DNA of 64,000 nucleotides from Natrialba sp. SSL1 (GTDB lineage: Archaea > Halobacteriota > Halobacteria > Halobacteriales > Natrialbaceae): NCBI RefSeq assembly GCF_001861355.1, contig NZ_MASN01000036.1, forward strand, positions 1-64,000, read 5' to 3'. The position numbers and the translations under genes are program-made. The notes beneath the pieces are model-generated. The model worked only from the letters and a program-made list of their open reading frames with translations, ran no database searches and had not been told where the DNA came from. Shown in pieces: positions 40,383 to 48,943 of the stretch (its first letter is position 1; each line of letters begins with the position of its first letter).

Positions 40383-43300
40383 CGGTCGTCACCTGCGGGC
40401 GGCGTTCGGTCGTCTGTTTCGGGTTCGGTTGTCGTCTCGCCGGTGTCTGTTTCGGTTTGCGTATCTCCACCTGCATCGACGGCTGCGGCCGAGTCCGCAT
40501 CCCCGTCCCCGTCCCTATCCAGCGTCTGCCCACCATCACTCGCCGTCGGCGTCGGCTGCCGGGCCTGCTCGATGTCGAACGACACGTCCGGGCCGAAGTA
40601 CCGCGTCCACAGCGCGAGCAGCGTCGGCAACACGACGACGCTCGCGAGGAACGCGTACGTGATCGTCAGTCCCGTGATGATCCCGAACTGGCGGAGGACG
40701 GGCAGGATGGCGAACGCGAGCGTCCCGAAGCCGCCGACGGTGGTCACCGCGCTGCCGAGCAGCGCGCCGCCGGTGCCGGTGACGGTGGTGTGCATCGCCG
40801 CCCAGACGTTGCCCTGGCGCTCGAGTTCGAGCGTATAGCGCGAGCTAATGTGGATGCTGTAGGCCACGCCGAGCCCGATCGTAAGGCTGGTGATCATCCC
40901 CGTCAGGACGTTGAAGGGCATCCCGATGAGGTACATCGTGCCGAGAATCCAGCTGACGGCGAACGCGACCGGCAGCAGGGTGACGGCACCGAGACTCGCG
41001 CTGTTCCCGGTCAGCCAGTAGGCCACCGAGAGGAACGTGAAGACGGCCACCAGCGTGATCAGCAGGCTCTGTAGGACGGTATCGAGCAGGTCCTGTTCGA
41101 CGAGGTAGTTGACGATCGGATCGCCGGTCGCGATGGCGCTGACGGCGAGTTCGTCGTCGGTGTCAGCGTCGGCTTCAGCGCCGGAGCCGTCACCGACCTC
41201 CGTTTCGACCGTTCGTTCGTCACCAGCACCCTCGCTGTCGATGCCCGCTGCGATGGCGCGCATCTCGTCGGTCGCGTCGCCGAAGTCGGCGTCGCCCTGG
41301 ATGGCGACGATCAGCCGGACGGACTCGTACTCGCCGTCGTCGGTCTGGTGGATGACCTCGCTCGCGCCCGCGTCGTTCGCCTCGAAGAGTTCGTCGTACA
41401 GCTCCGGGATGTCTTCGTCGGGTACGCCGTCACCGGTCGTATCCGCCGCAGTGTAGGTCTCGTTGAACGACTCGTTCTGTGCCGCGGTGTCTTCCATCAC
41501 CGAGAGTGGGCCCTCAACGTCCGCCTCGCCGGTCGCCAGCGTGTAGGTGACCGGACTCTCAGCGGCCGCCTCCTCGGCGGCGTCGAGACGTTCTAACGTC
41601 TCCGCATCGGTTACATCACCTTCCACGAGTATCTGGGCCTGCGTGTCCTCGCGCTGGAAGTTCTCGTTGACGAAATCGAGGTCGTCGGCCGCCTGGTACT
41701 CACCGGGGCTCATTCCGCCGGGCAGATTCTCGGTCCACGCCGGCGGACTCTCCGCGAGGAACTCCTCCTCGTCGAAGCTGGTGTCGACCTGGCTCGCGCC
41801 GTAGACGCCGCCGGCGGTCAACAGCAGGACCGCGATCAGGACTACGAGCGGAATGCGCCGCGCGGCAGTCGAACCGATCGTGAGCACGCTACTGAAGCGT
41901 CCGCCACCCGTCCCGAAGGCGCGCCGGTGGCGGTCGTAGCCGCGGGACTCGAGTACCGAGTCCAACTCGACTTTGGCGGCCGGGATCAGGCCGCCGAAGA
42001 CGATCAGCGCGGCGATGATCCCGACGGAGCTGACGACCCCGAACTCCTGAATGGGGGCGATCGGACTGACGAGGTTCGCGAGGAAGCCGATGGCGGTCGT
42101 CGCGGTCACCCAGACGAGCGCGACGCCGACGCCGGCGAGGGCGATGGACATCGAGCCGCGAACGGTGTCTGCCTCGCCCGTCTCCCGGTCGGTGTCGGCG
42201 GAGCGGACCGCCTCGCGTTGCTCGCGGTGGCGCATGAAGACGTGAATTGCGTAGTCGATCGAGAGCCCGATCAACAGCACCGGGACGGCGATCATCATCT
42301 GGTTGAACGCGATTCCGGCCCAGCCCATGAAGCCGAACGTCCAGAGCAAGACTGTGCCGATGCCGACGACGCCGAGCGCGATGTCGAGCGGGTCGCGGTA
42401 GGCGAGTATCAGCGCGGCGACGACGAACGTCAGTGCGAGCGGCCCGACGATCGAGAGGCTGTCACCCATCGAGCGATCGATCTCGTCGGTGATGACGCCG
42501 ACACCGAAGACGACGTACTCGTGCTCGTGCTCGCCCGCGAGGTCGCGCAGATCGAGCTGTGCGTCGATCACGGCGTCGTCGCCAGCGCCCATCTCCATCT
42601 CGCCTGCCGCCTCTTGGGAGAGTATCGTCATCCGCGCGTCCGCCTCAGCGGTGCCGGGTTCGTACTCCGACGGCATGAACGCGAGTGCTGCACCGTCGTT
42701 CTCGTCGTCGTCGGAGAGCGTGTCCGTGAGGATGTCTTCGAACTCGTCCTCGTCGAGCTCCTCGAGTGCTTCGATCTGTTCGTCGAGCGTTGGATCAGGT
42801 TCGCCCTCCTCGAGTTCGGCCTGGTCTTCTTCTAGCTGGTCACCATCCTCCTCGAGTTGCTCGTACTCGTCTTCGAGGACGCCCATCGTCGCACCGGTGT
42901 AGACGTCTTCGAGATTCTCAGATGCCTCCTGGTACTCGGGAACCTCCTCGGGGTTCTCAGCCTGCTGTTCGATCTGGAACAGCTGCGACTCGAGTAGCCG
43001 CGCCTGGTCGGCGAACTCCTCGTACTCGTCAGCTTGCTCGTCGTCGAGCTCGGCTGTCACCTCGTCCAGCAGGGTGTCGTACTCGCTCTCGAGTTCTGCT
43101 GCACCCTCCTGGTACTCTGGGTCGTCCTCGTCGTACGTGGCACTCAGTTGCTCGTACTCGCGCTGAATCTCGCGCGCGTCGTCGATGCCCGCTTCGAGCT
43201 GTGCGCTCGTCTCCTCGAGTTCACCTTCGCGCTGTTCGAGTTCCGCGCCGCGCTCTTCGAGGTCTGCGGCCTGTTCGGTGGTGATCGCCGTGATCGCGAC

Positions 43301-43717
43301 GATGTTCTCGACACCGGTGATCGGGTCACCGTCGCCGTCGTGGGCGAGCGTCGCGTTGATCGACTCGTTGTTACGGATTTCCTGCTGGAACTCGAGTGAT
43401 GCGATGAGTGAGTCCTGAGAGAGGACGTTGTCAGCGGTTGCGTTGGTGTCTACGCCGTCATCACCGCCGCCACCGCCATCACCGCGGTGGATCAACTGCA
43501 CGCTCGTCGTGTCTTCTTGATCTTCCGCGACGAATCGCTCGTCGATGTCCTCGAGCGCCTCGGCTTCGGGCGAGTCGGTTTCGAACTGGTCGAGCGAGGA
43601 GTCGTCGTCGACCATGGGGACGCCCGCGCCGACGAGGGCAGTCAGCACGAGAAGGACGACGAGAACGAGTCGCGAGTGGGTGGTCAAAAGGTCTGCGACT
43701 CGTTCCGGCGCGCTCAT
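40379..43717 (-). CDS. MMPL/RND-superfamily transporter with coiled-coil ectodomain
   Basis: A 1112-residue membrane protein built as two MMPL halves: one N-terminal helix (about 17-37), then helices from about 425-620 and 880-1060. The first ectodomain contains a long acidic coiled coil (about 145-350: LEERGAELEQREGELEETSA, YEQLEEDGDQLEEDQAELEE) inserted in the usual porter region. The second loop (about 660-870) resembles ordinary RND porter domains. Such transporters export lipids, drugs or envelope components using proton motive force. It is co-transcribed with a TrmB regulator. The coiled coil could bridge to partner proteins; this is inference. Confidence 0.9.
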   Translation of the reverse strand: MSAPERVADLLTTHSRLVLVVLLVLTALVGAGVPMVDDDSSLDQFETDSPEAEALEDIDERFVAEDQEDTTSVQLIHRGDGGGGGDDGVDTNATADNVLSQDSLIASLEFQQEIRNNESINATLAHDGDGDPITGVENIVAITAITTEQAADLEERGAELEQREGELEETSAQLEAGIDDAREIQREYEQLSATYDEDDPEYQEGAAELESEYDTLLDEVTAELDDEQADEYEEFADQARLLESQLFQIEQQAENPEEVPEYQEASENLEDVYTGATMGVLEDEYEQLEEDGDQLEEDQAELEEGEPDPTLDEQIEALEELDEDEFEDILTDTLSDDDENDGAALAFMPSEYEPGTAEADARMTILSQEAAGEMEMGAGDDAVIDAQLDLRDLAGEHEHEYVVFGVGVITDEIDRSMGDSLSIVGPLALTFVVAALILAYRDPLDIALGVVGIGTVLLWTFGFMGWAGIAFNQMMIAVPVLLIGLSIDYAIHVFMRHREQREAVRSADTDRETGEADTVRGSMSIALAGVGVALVWVTATTAIGFLANLVSPIAPIQEFGVVSSVGIIAALIVFGGLIPAAKVELDSVLESRGYDRHRRAFGTGGGRFSSVLTIGSTAARRIPLVVLIAVLLLTAGGVYGASQVDTSFDEEEFLAESPPAWTENLPGGMSPGEYQAADDLDFVNENFQREDTQAQILVEGDVTDAETLERLDAAEEAAAESPVTYTLATGEADVEGPLSVMEDTAAQNESFNETYTAADTTGDGVPDEDIPELYDELFEANDAGASEVIHQTDDGEYESVRLIVAIQGDADFGDATDEMRAIAAGIDSEGAGDERTVETEVGDGSGAEADADTDDELAVSAIATGDPIVNYLVEQDLLDTVLQSLLITLVAVFTFLSVAYWLTGNSASLGAVTLLPVAFAVSWILGTMYLIGMPFNVLTGMITSLTIGLGVAYSIHISSRYTLELERQGNVWAAMHTTVTGTGGALLGSAVTTVGGFGTLAFAILPVLRQFGIITGLTITYAFLASVVVLPTLLALWTRYFGPDVSFDIEQARQPTPTASDGGQTLDRDGDGDADSAAAVDAGGDTQTETDTGETTTEPETDDRTPPAGDDR

Positions 43718-43987
43718 TTGGCTGCCTCCGTGCGGAAGGGGATCGGTGTCATACGGTTCCCTCGGCCGGTCAGATGGGTGTTACGCGTGTCTGTGATCGT
43801 TCGTATGCGTGTCGCTGGTCGGTCCGTTGCGGTCGAGGGCGGTGATGTGTCGCTGGGGACCATGCTGTTGTTATGATCCTACAAACGGGCCGCTTATACG
43901 TGTTTGGAGAGTTACATATTCGTGACTGTCACGAAAGCAGGTGTATTGAACAAGCGCGAAAAGAACCACAGAACGTGTTCGGCTATC

Positions 43988-44722
43988 TCACTCGATTGAA
44001 ATCGTTTTGAGGTCTTCGGCGAATCGAACGTCGCCGTCGTACTGCCGGCCGATCGACTCGAGCATCTCCTCGTGGCGGCCGTCGGTGTGGGGATAGAGGT
44101 GTGTCAGGTAGACGCGGCCGATTTCCCGACCAGCGAGTTCACGCCCGAGCGTTTCTGGTGTCGGGTGGTTCGATACGTCGACGTCGTCGGGGAACGAGCA
44201 ATCGTGAGCCAGGATGGCAGCGCCTTCGGCGAAGTTCGCCAGTCCGGCAAAGGCCTCGCTGTCGCCGCTGAAGACGAACCGATCGTCGAACCGATAGGCC
44301 AGACACGGCAGCGAGTGGCGCGTCTCGTAAGCCGAGACGTCGAAGCCTGCGACGGTGAACTCACCGGGGACGACCTCCCGAACCTGCAGGTCGATCTTTC
44401 CCTGCATATACTCGTGGACGTCGAGGAGGTCGTCGAGCAACCCCTTGGTTCCCTGCGGGCCGACGACCTCCAGATGCTCCTCGCCGGCGAGCCAGCGGGC
44501 TTTCATCAGCGGGAGGAGGTCGGCGACGTGGTCTAAGTGATGGTGGGTGAGCAACACCGTCGAGACGTTCTCGTAGCCGACGCCGGACTGCTGGAGGCGG
44601 TGGAGCACACCGGAGCCGCAGTCGATCAGTAGCTGTCGGCCGTCGTTCTGGACGAGAATGCCGGTCTGGAAGCGTTCACCGGTCGGCATCGCGCTCCCGG
44701 TTCCGAGGAACGTGACGTGCAT
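43988..44722 (-). CDS. Ribonuclease Z-like metallo-beta-lactamase fold hydrolase
   Basis: A 244-residue hydrolase of the RNase Z/arylsulfatase-like group. It starts MHVTFLGTGSAMPTGERFQT (the RNase Z-type N-terminus), has LTHHHLDHVADLLPLM (metal site H60, H62, D64, H65), VFSGDSEAFAGLANFAEGAA and THLYPHTDGRHE. It lacks the long flexible arm of tRNase Z, so a role in tRNA 3'-end processing is uncertain. Single gene, divergent from the aminotransferase gene. The substrate is unknown. Confidence 0.88.
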   Translation of the reverse strand: MHVTFLGTGSAMPTGERFQTGILVQNDGRQLLIDCGSGVLHRLQQSGVGYENVSTVLLTHHHLDHVADLLPLMKARWLAGEEHLEVVGPQGTKGLLDDLLDVHEYMQGKIDLQVREVVPGEFTVAGFDVSAYETRHSLPCLAYRFDDRFVFSGDSEAFAGLANFAEGAAILAHDCSFPDDVDVSNHPTPETLGRELAGREIGRVYLTHLYPHTDGRHEEMLESIGRQYDGDVRFAEDLKTISIE

Positions 44723-44866
44723 ACGCGAGTGTGTGACGGCCCGCCCGATAAGGGTAGTCCCTTTGAACCGGTAATCAGCGGTCGCGTGCGGTTCCGATCC
44801 GGTGGCCGGGAGTGCCGAATACCGACGACTTTAGTCAGCACCGCCGGTAGACGCGGGTAGATACCA

Positions 44867-45994
44867 ATGCCCACCGACTGCCACGTTCCCGAGCGCCTGC
44901 GCATGACGCCGGGGCCGACCGAAATCCCACCCGCAGTTCGAGAGCGCCTCGCCGAACCGGTTCCCAACCCGGACCTCGAACCAGAGTTCTTCGAGTGCTA
45001 CCGCGCGTTGGCCGACAAACTCACGCGAATTCATACGGCGGATGCGGACGGCTCCACCGCCACGGACGGCAGAGACACCGCCGTCCTCGCCGGTGAGGGT
45101 ATCCTCGGTCTCGAGGCCGCCATCGACTCGCTCGTCTCTCCCGGGGATCGCGTTCTGTGTCTCTCGAACGGCCGCTACGGCGACGGCTTCGCCGACTTCG
45201 TCACCCAGTACGACGGCGACCCGGTCACGTGCGCGGTCCCCTGGGACGAAACCCTCGACCGCGACACCGTCGAGACATCCATCGAGGACGCCGACGAGCC
45301 GTTCGACGTGGCAACGATGGTCCACTGTGAAACGCCGACCGGCACGCTGAACGACCTCGGGCCGATTCTGGACGTGCTCAACGACCACGGGATCATCAGC
45401 GTCGTCGACGCCGTCTCCTCGCTCGCCGGCACGCCCGTCCCAACGGATCGGATCGATGTCTGTCTCGGCGCGAGCCAGAAGTGCTTCAGCGCACCACCCG
45501 GCCTCTCGACCGCAACGATCAGCGAGCGCGCCTGGGACCGCATCGAGACCGTCGAAAACCGCGCCCACTACACCAACCTCACGCCCTGGCGCACCGCCGC
45601 CGACGAGGACGAGGAGTGGTTCCCCTACACCCACATGGCCGCGAACATCCGCGCACTCGACGCCGCCGCCGACCAGATCCTCGAGGAAGGCCCCGCACAG
45701 GTCTTCGAACGCCACCGCGAGGTCGCCGCCCACTGTCGCGACCGCGCCGCCGACCTCGGCCTCGAGCCCTACCCGACCGCAACCGACGACTGCTCGCCGA
45801 CGGTGACCGCACTCGAGTACGACGGCAGCGCAACCGACCTACAGGAAACCCTGCGGGAGGAGCACGATATCGTCCTCGCGACGGGGCTCGGCGATCTCGA
45901 GGACGACATCATCCGCGTCGGTCACATGGGCTACAACGCGCGGCGCGAACTGGTCGACGAGACGATGGACGCGCTGGCGACGGTACTCGAGTAG
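44867..45994 (+). CDS. Class V aminotransferase (alanine-glyoxylate/serine-pyruvate type)
   Basis: A 375-residue PLP enzyme. The fold-type I pattern is clear: MTPGPTEIPPAVRERLAEPV near the N-terminus, the Gly-rich GEGILGLEAAIDSLVSPGDR, HCETPTGTLNDLGPILDVLN (Asp of VVDAVSSLAG pairs with the pyridine nitrogen) and LGASQKCFSAP, with the PLP-binding lysine K205. It transfers amino groups between alanine/serine and glyoxylate/pyruvate-type acceptors. Start ATG at 44867. It is divergent from the RNase Z-like gene. The exact substrates cannot be assigned. Confidence 0.92.
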   Translation: MPTDCHVPERLRMTPGPTEIPPAVRERLAEPVPNPDLEPEFFECYRALADKLTRIHTADADGSTATDGRDTAVLAGEGILGLEAAIDSLVSPGDRVLCLSNGRYGDGFADFVTQYDGDPVTCAVPWDETLDRDTVETSIEDADEPFDVATMVHCETPTGTLNDLGPILDVLNDHGIISVVDAVSSLAGTPVPTDRIDVCLGASQKCFSAPPGLSTATISERAWDRIETVENRAHYTNLTPWRTAADEDEEWFPYTHMAANIRALDAAADQILEEGPAQVFERHREVAAHCRDRAADLGLEPYPTATDDCSPTVTALEYDGSATDLQETLREEHDIVLATGLGDLEDDIIRVGHMGYNARRELVDETMDALATVLE

Positions 45995-46098
45995 CGCTGG
46001 GTCCAGCGCCCAGAGCGCACGGCGCTGCCTGCGCACTTCAACCGCGGCCGGAACCTGCAGGTAGAACCGTTTCCCGTGATCCCGTTCTACTGGTTGAT

Positions 46099-46407
46099 AT
46101 GTCCGACCGCGACTCCAATCTGGATCCTGACGCCGGCACCGATCAGGATCCAACCGAGAAACCGACGCACGACGCGGAGGAAGCCCAGCAGGAGGGTGCG
46201 CAGATGGCTCGCAACTGGATCGCGATCGCCGTCGTCTCGATCCTCGTGTTGCTGTTGCTCGTCATTGGCATGATGCAGGCGACCGGGCTGGTCGACGTGT
46301 TCGCACCGATCGCGGACACGCAGACCCAGCAGTGGGGTGCCTTTGCCGTTCTTGCGCTGATCGTGCTGGCGATTGCGGGCTGGAGTTGGACGACGCTGGC
46401 CCGGTAA
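46099..46407 (+). CDS. Small two-helix membrane protein
   Basis: A 102-residue protein with an acidic soluble N-terminus (MSDRDSNLDPDAGTDQDPTE), then two membrane helices (about 39-59 and 79-98). The rest is a short connecting loop with VFAPIADTQTQQWG. No family is recognised. The start at 46099 follows a TTGATAT sequence. The aminotransferase gene upstream (105 nt away) is in the same direction and could share a transcript. Confidence 0.7.
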   Translation: MSDRDSNLDPDAGTDQDPTEKPTHDAEEAQQEGAQMARNWIAIAVVSILVLLLLVIGMMQATGLVDVFAPIADTQTQQWGAFAVLALIVLAIAGWSWTTLAR

Positions 46408-46477
46408 CTCGTCTCGAGCGGCCGAACTGAGCGGTTGTGCGTCGAATTTTCTTCGCAGTCGAGTGTGTGCTGGTTGT

Positions 46478-46523
46478 GTACCGATTGTGTGTCAGTTGTG
46501 TGGCACTCAGGTACCGATTGTGT
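46478..46523 (+). repeat. Direct repeat of GTACCGATTGTGT upstream of ychF
   Basis: GTACCGATTGTGT occurs at 46478-46490 and 46511-46523 within a GT-rich stretch (TGTGTGC, TTGTGTG words, 46463-46540). The two copies are 33 bp apart, about three helical turns, and lie about 80-125 bp upstream of the ychF start. Confidence 0.45.
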
Positions 46524-46604
46524 ACCAGGCGTGTGCTAGGGCCAGCCATAGCACGTCGACGGCAGACAGAAACCCGTTTAGGGCTGGTTCGCCAGACTCT
46601 GATA

Positions 46605-47804
46605 ATGAGTACGAGTTACCGAATCGGACTGGTTGGTAAACCGTCCGTCGGGAAATCTTCTTTCTTCAACGCTGCGACGATGAACGACGTGCCCGAGGGG
46701 GCGTACCCGTTCACGACCATCGATCCGAGCGTCGGCGAGGCCTACGTCCGCGTCGACTGTGCGGCCCCGGAGTTCGACGAGGAGTGTACGCCGAACGTCG
46801 GCTACTGCGACCACGGCACCCGCTTCGTGCCGACGAAACTCGTCGACGTTGCAGGCCTCATTCCCGGCGCACACGAGGGCAACGGCCTCGGCAACCAGTT
46901 CCTGAGCGACCTGAACGAGACGGACGTACTCGTCCACGTCGTCGACTTCTCGGGGGAGACCGATCTCGAGGGTGAGCCGACCGAGGGCCACGACCCCCGC
47001 GAGGACATCGCCTTCCTGGAGGAGGAACTCGACCAGTGGTACCTCGACATCCTCGAAAAAGGAATCAAGCGGTACGAATCGGGATACACCACCGAGGACG
47101 ACGCTATCGAGGAAGAACTCGCCGAGCAGATGAGCGCGTTCAAAACCAACGAGGACGAGATCAAACGCCTGATCCGCCGCACCGACATCGGTTTCGATCT
47201 CGACGACTGGGAGGACGAGGACCAACTCGAGTTGGCCCGCGAAATCCGCAAGGAGACCAAGCCGATGGTCATCGCGGCGAACAAGATGGACACGCCGGAG
47301 GCGCAGGCGAACTACGAGGAGATAACGTCCGATCCCGAGTACGAACACCTGACGATCGTTCCCTGCAGCGCACACGCCGAGAAGGCCCTCAAGTCGGCGG
47401 ACAAGGCCGGCGTCCTCGACTACCGGCCGGGTGACGACGGCTTCGAAATCACGGGCGATGTCTCCGGCGAGCAAGAACAGGGTCTCGAACAGATCCGCGA
47501 CTTTCTCGACGAGTACGGCGCAACCGGCGTTCAGGCGGCCCTGGAAACCGCGCTGTTCGACGTACTCGGCGTGACGCCGGTGTTCCCCGGCGGCGCGAAC
47601 GGCCTCGGAAACGAACGCGGCGAGGTGCTGCCCGACTGCTACCTGATCCCACCGAACTCGACCGCCGAGGACTTCGCCTACAGTCTCCACTCGGACATCG
47701 GCGACGGCTTCCTCCATGCGATCGACTGCCGGTCGAACCGCCAGCTCGGAAAGAGCTACGAGGTCGAGCCGCGGGACGTCATCGAGATTATCACGACGAA
47801 CTGA
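46605..47804 (+). CDS. ychF: YchF/OLA1-type ribosome-associated P-loop ATPase (archaeal)
   Basis: A 399-residue Obg-family protein. G1 is GKPSVGKSSF, G3 is DVAGLIPGAHEGNGLG, G4 is NKMD, and the SAHAEKALKSADKAG region provides G5-like residues. A helical insert and the C-terminal TGS domain follow (DCYLIPPNSTAEDFAYSLHS). OLA1/YchF members often prefer ATP and bind ribosomes. The start ATG at 46605 (MSTSYRIGLVGK) is well placed; the longer frame is not needed. It is preceded by the GT-rich repeats. Single transcription unit. Confidence 0.92.
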   Translation: MSTSYRIGLVGKPSVGKSSFFNAATMNDVPEGAYPFTTIDPSVGEAYVRVDCAAPEFDEECTPNVGYCDHGTRFVPTKLVDVAGLIPGAHEGNGLGNQFLSDLNETDVLVHVVDFSGETDLEGEPTEGHDPREDIAFLEEELDQWYLDILEKGIKRYESGYTTEDDAIEEELAEQMSAFKTNEDEIKRLIRRTDIGFDLDDWEDEDQLELAREIRKETKPMVIAANKMDTPEAQANYEEITSDPEYEHLTIVPCSAHAEKALKSADKAGVLDYRPGDDGFEITGDVSGEQEQGLEQIRDFLDEYGATGVQAALETALFDVLGVTPVFPGGANGLGNERGEVLPDCYLIPPNSTAEDFAYSLHSDIGDGFLHAIDCRSNRQLGKSYEVEPRDVIEIITTN

Positions 47805-47870
47805 GCGGGTGTCGGTTCGCTGGCTCTCTTCTCTTCTTTCTCAGCACCCAATCTCTTAGCACCAAGCGCC

Positions 47871-48095
47871 TCAGTTCCCCCAGGTGAGCTGCCGAACGCG
47901 CTCGCTTACTCGAGTCGAAACGCCAGAGAGCCAGCCGTCGGGTGAGAGTCGCCGGAGCGTCGACTCCTCGACTTCGATGCGGGCGTCGCCGTAGGGATCT
48001 TGTGTCGCTCGGTCAGTGTCGGACTGTTCGGTCTGTGCGGCCTCAACTGCGACGGACATCGAGCAGCGGCCACACGCCTCGCGTTTTCGTGCCAT
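47871..48095 (-). CDS. Small protein with N-terminal Cys pair, unknown
   Basis: A 74-residue protein, MARKREACGRCSMSVAVEAA, then an acidic and Arg-rich stretch ending RVRQLTWGN. CGRC near the N-terminus suggests half of a metal- or redox-binding site. No family recognised. It is divergent from the gene at 48195, with a 99-nt spacer. It could be real on codon-use grounds (GC-rich third positions), but support is moderate. Confidence 0.5.
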   Translation of the reverse strand: MARKREACGRCSMSVAVEAAQTEQSDTDRATQDPYGDARIEVEESTLRRLSPDGWLSGVSTRVSERVRQLTWGN

Positions 48096-48194
48096 ATGTG
48101 ATGGGGTCGGTTACTACTCGTCGTTGGACGCTATGGTATGTAAACACACGGGTCGTCCCGACGGCTTTTTGGTCTCCTCGTGGCATTCACCCAC

Positions 48195-48836
48195 ATGGAA
48201 CGAACGGCGGACAGCCACACCGAAACTGGCGTGAGTCCCCAGGACGACGGCTCGCCGGCCGACGGTGACCTCGCGGACGTCCCCGACTGGGACGACGAGT
48301 ACATCGATAGAGTGAGCGACCGGCTCATGCACAACTACGACCTGGAGAAGGACTACCAGGTTGCGGGTGAGTCGTTCACGCTCTACGGCGAGCTCTCGCT
48401 GGTAAGTCAGAAACATTTCCTCCACCCATCACTCTCGTTCGCCGAACACGAGTCGAACGAACACCTGTTCGTCAGTCGTGTCGACCGCGTCGACGACGAC
48501 ACGCTCGATCGGTTCGCGGCTCTCGGCGACGACCTCGCAGACGAGTGGATCGAGGCGACCGAGGAACACTTCTGTACGGAGTTTACGTTCGTGCTCATCA
48601 CAGACAGCATCCCAGACACCGTCCGGAGTCGTGTCGCCTCCTACGACGGACGAACACTGTTGAAGTACGGCTATCACGGCCACTACGAGACGAACGTCGT
48701 CGTTGTCGCACCGGACGAATCGGAACTGGTTGCAAGCGAGAACGCAGACGTTGCAACGGCGTTTCGGCTCTGGGAACCGATCGAACACGAGGAGCCGGGA
48801 CTACTGGGGTTGCTCTCGCGACGGCTTCAGTTGTAG
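48195..48836 (+). CDS. Conserved haloarchaeal soluble protein, unknown
   Basis: A 213-residue protein starting at the ATG at 48195 (MERTADSHTETGVSPQDDGS), followed by DEYIDRVSDRLMHNYDLEKD and YQVAGESFTLYGELSLVSQK. Its core has HLFVSRVDRVDDDTLDRFAA, HFCTEFTFVLITDSIPDTVR and GYHGHYETNVVVVAPDESEL, giving an alpha/beta appearance. The C-terminus is LLGLLSRRLQL. No catalytic motif or membrane helix is recognised. It stands alone between two minus-strand genes. Confidence 0.75.
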   Translation: MERTADSHTETGVSPQDDGSPADGDLADVPDWDDEYIDRVSDRLMHNYDLEKDYQVAGESFTLYGELSLVSQKHFLHPSLSFAEHESNEHLFVSRVDRVDDDTLDRFAALGDDLADEWIEATEEHFCTEFTFVLITDSIPDTVRSRVASYDGRTLLKYGYHGHYETNVVVVAPDESELVASENADVATAFRLWEPIEHEEPGLLGLLSRRLQL

Positions 48837-48943
48837 TTACAGCCAGTCGACGGATTCTCCAGACTGGTGCTGTCGGTACTCGACACACTCGGTCTGCAGC
48901 GGTCAAAAATGAACCACACCACCGAGCCGCGAGTGCGGCTCGA

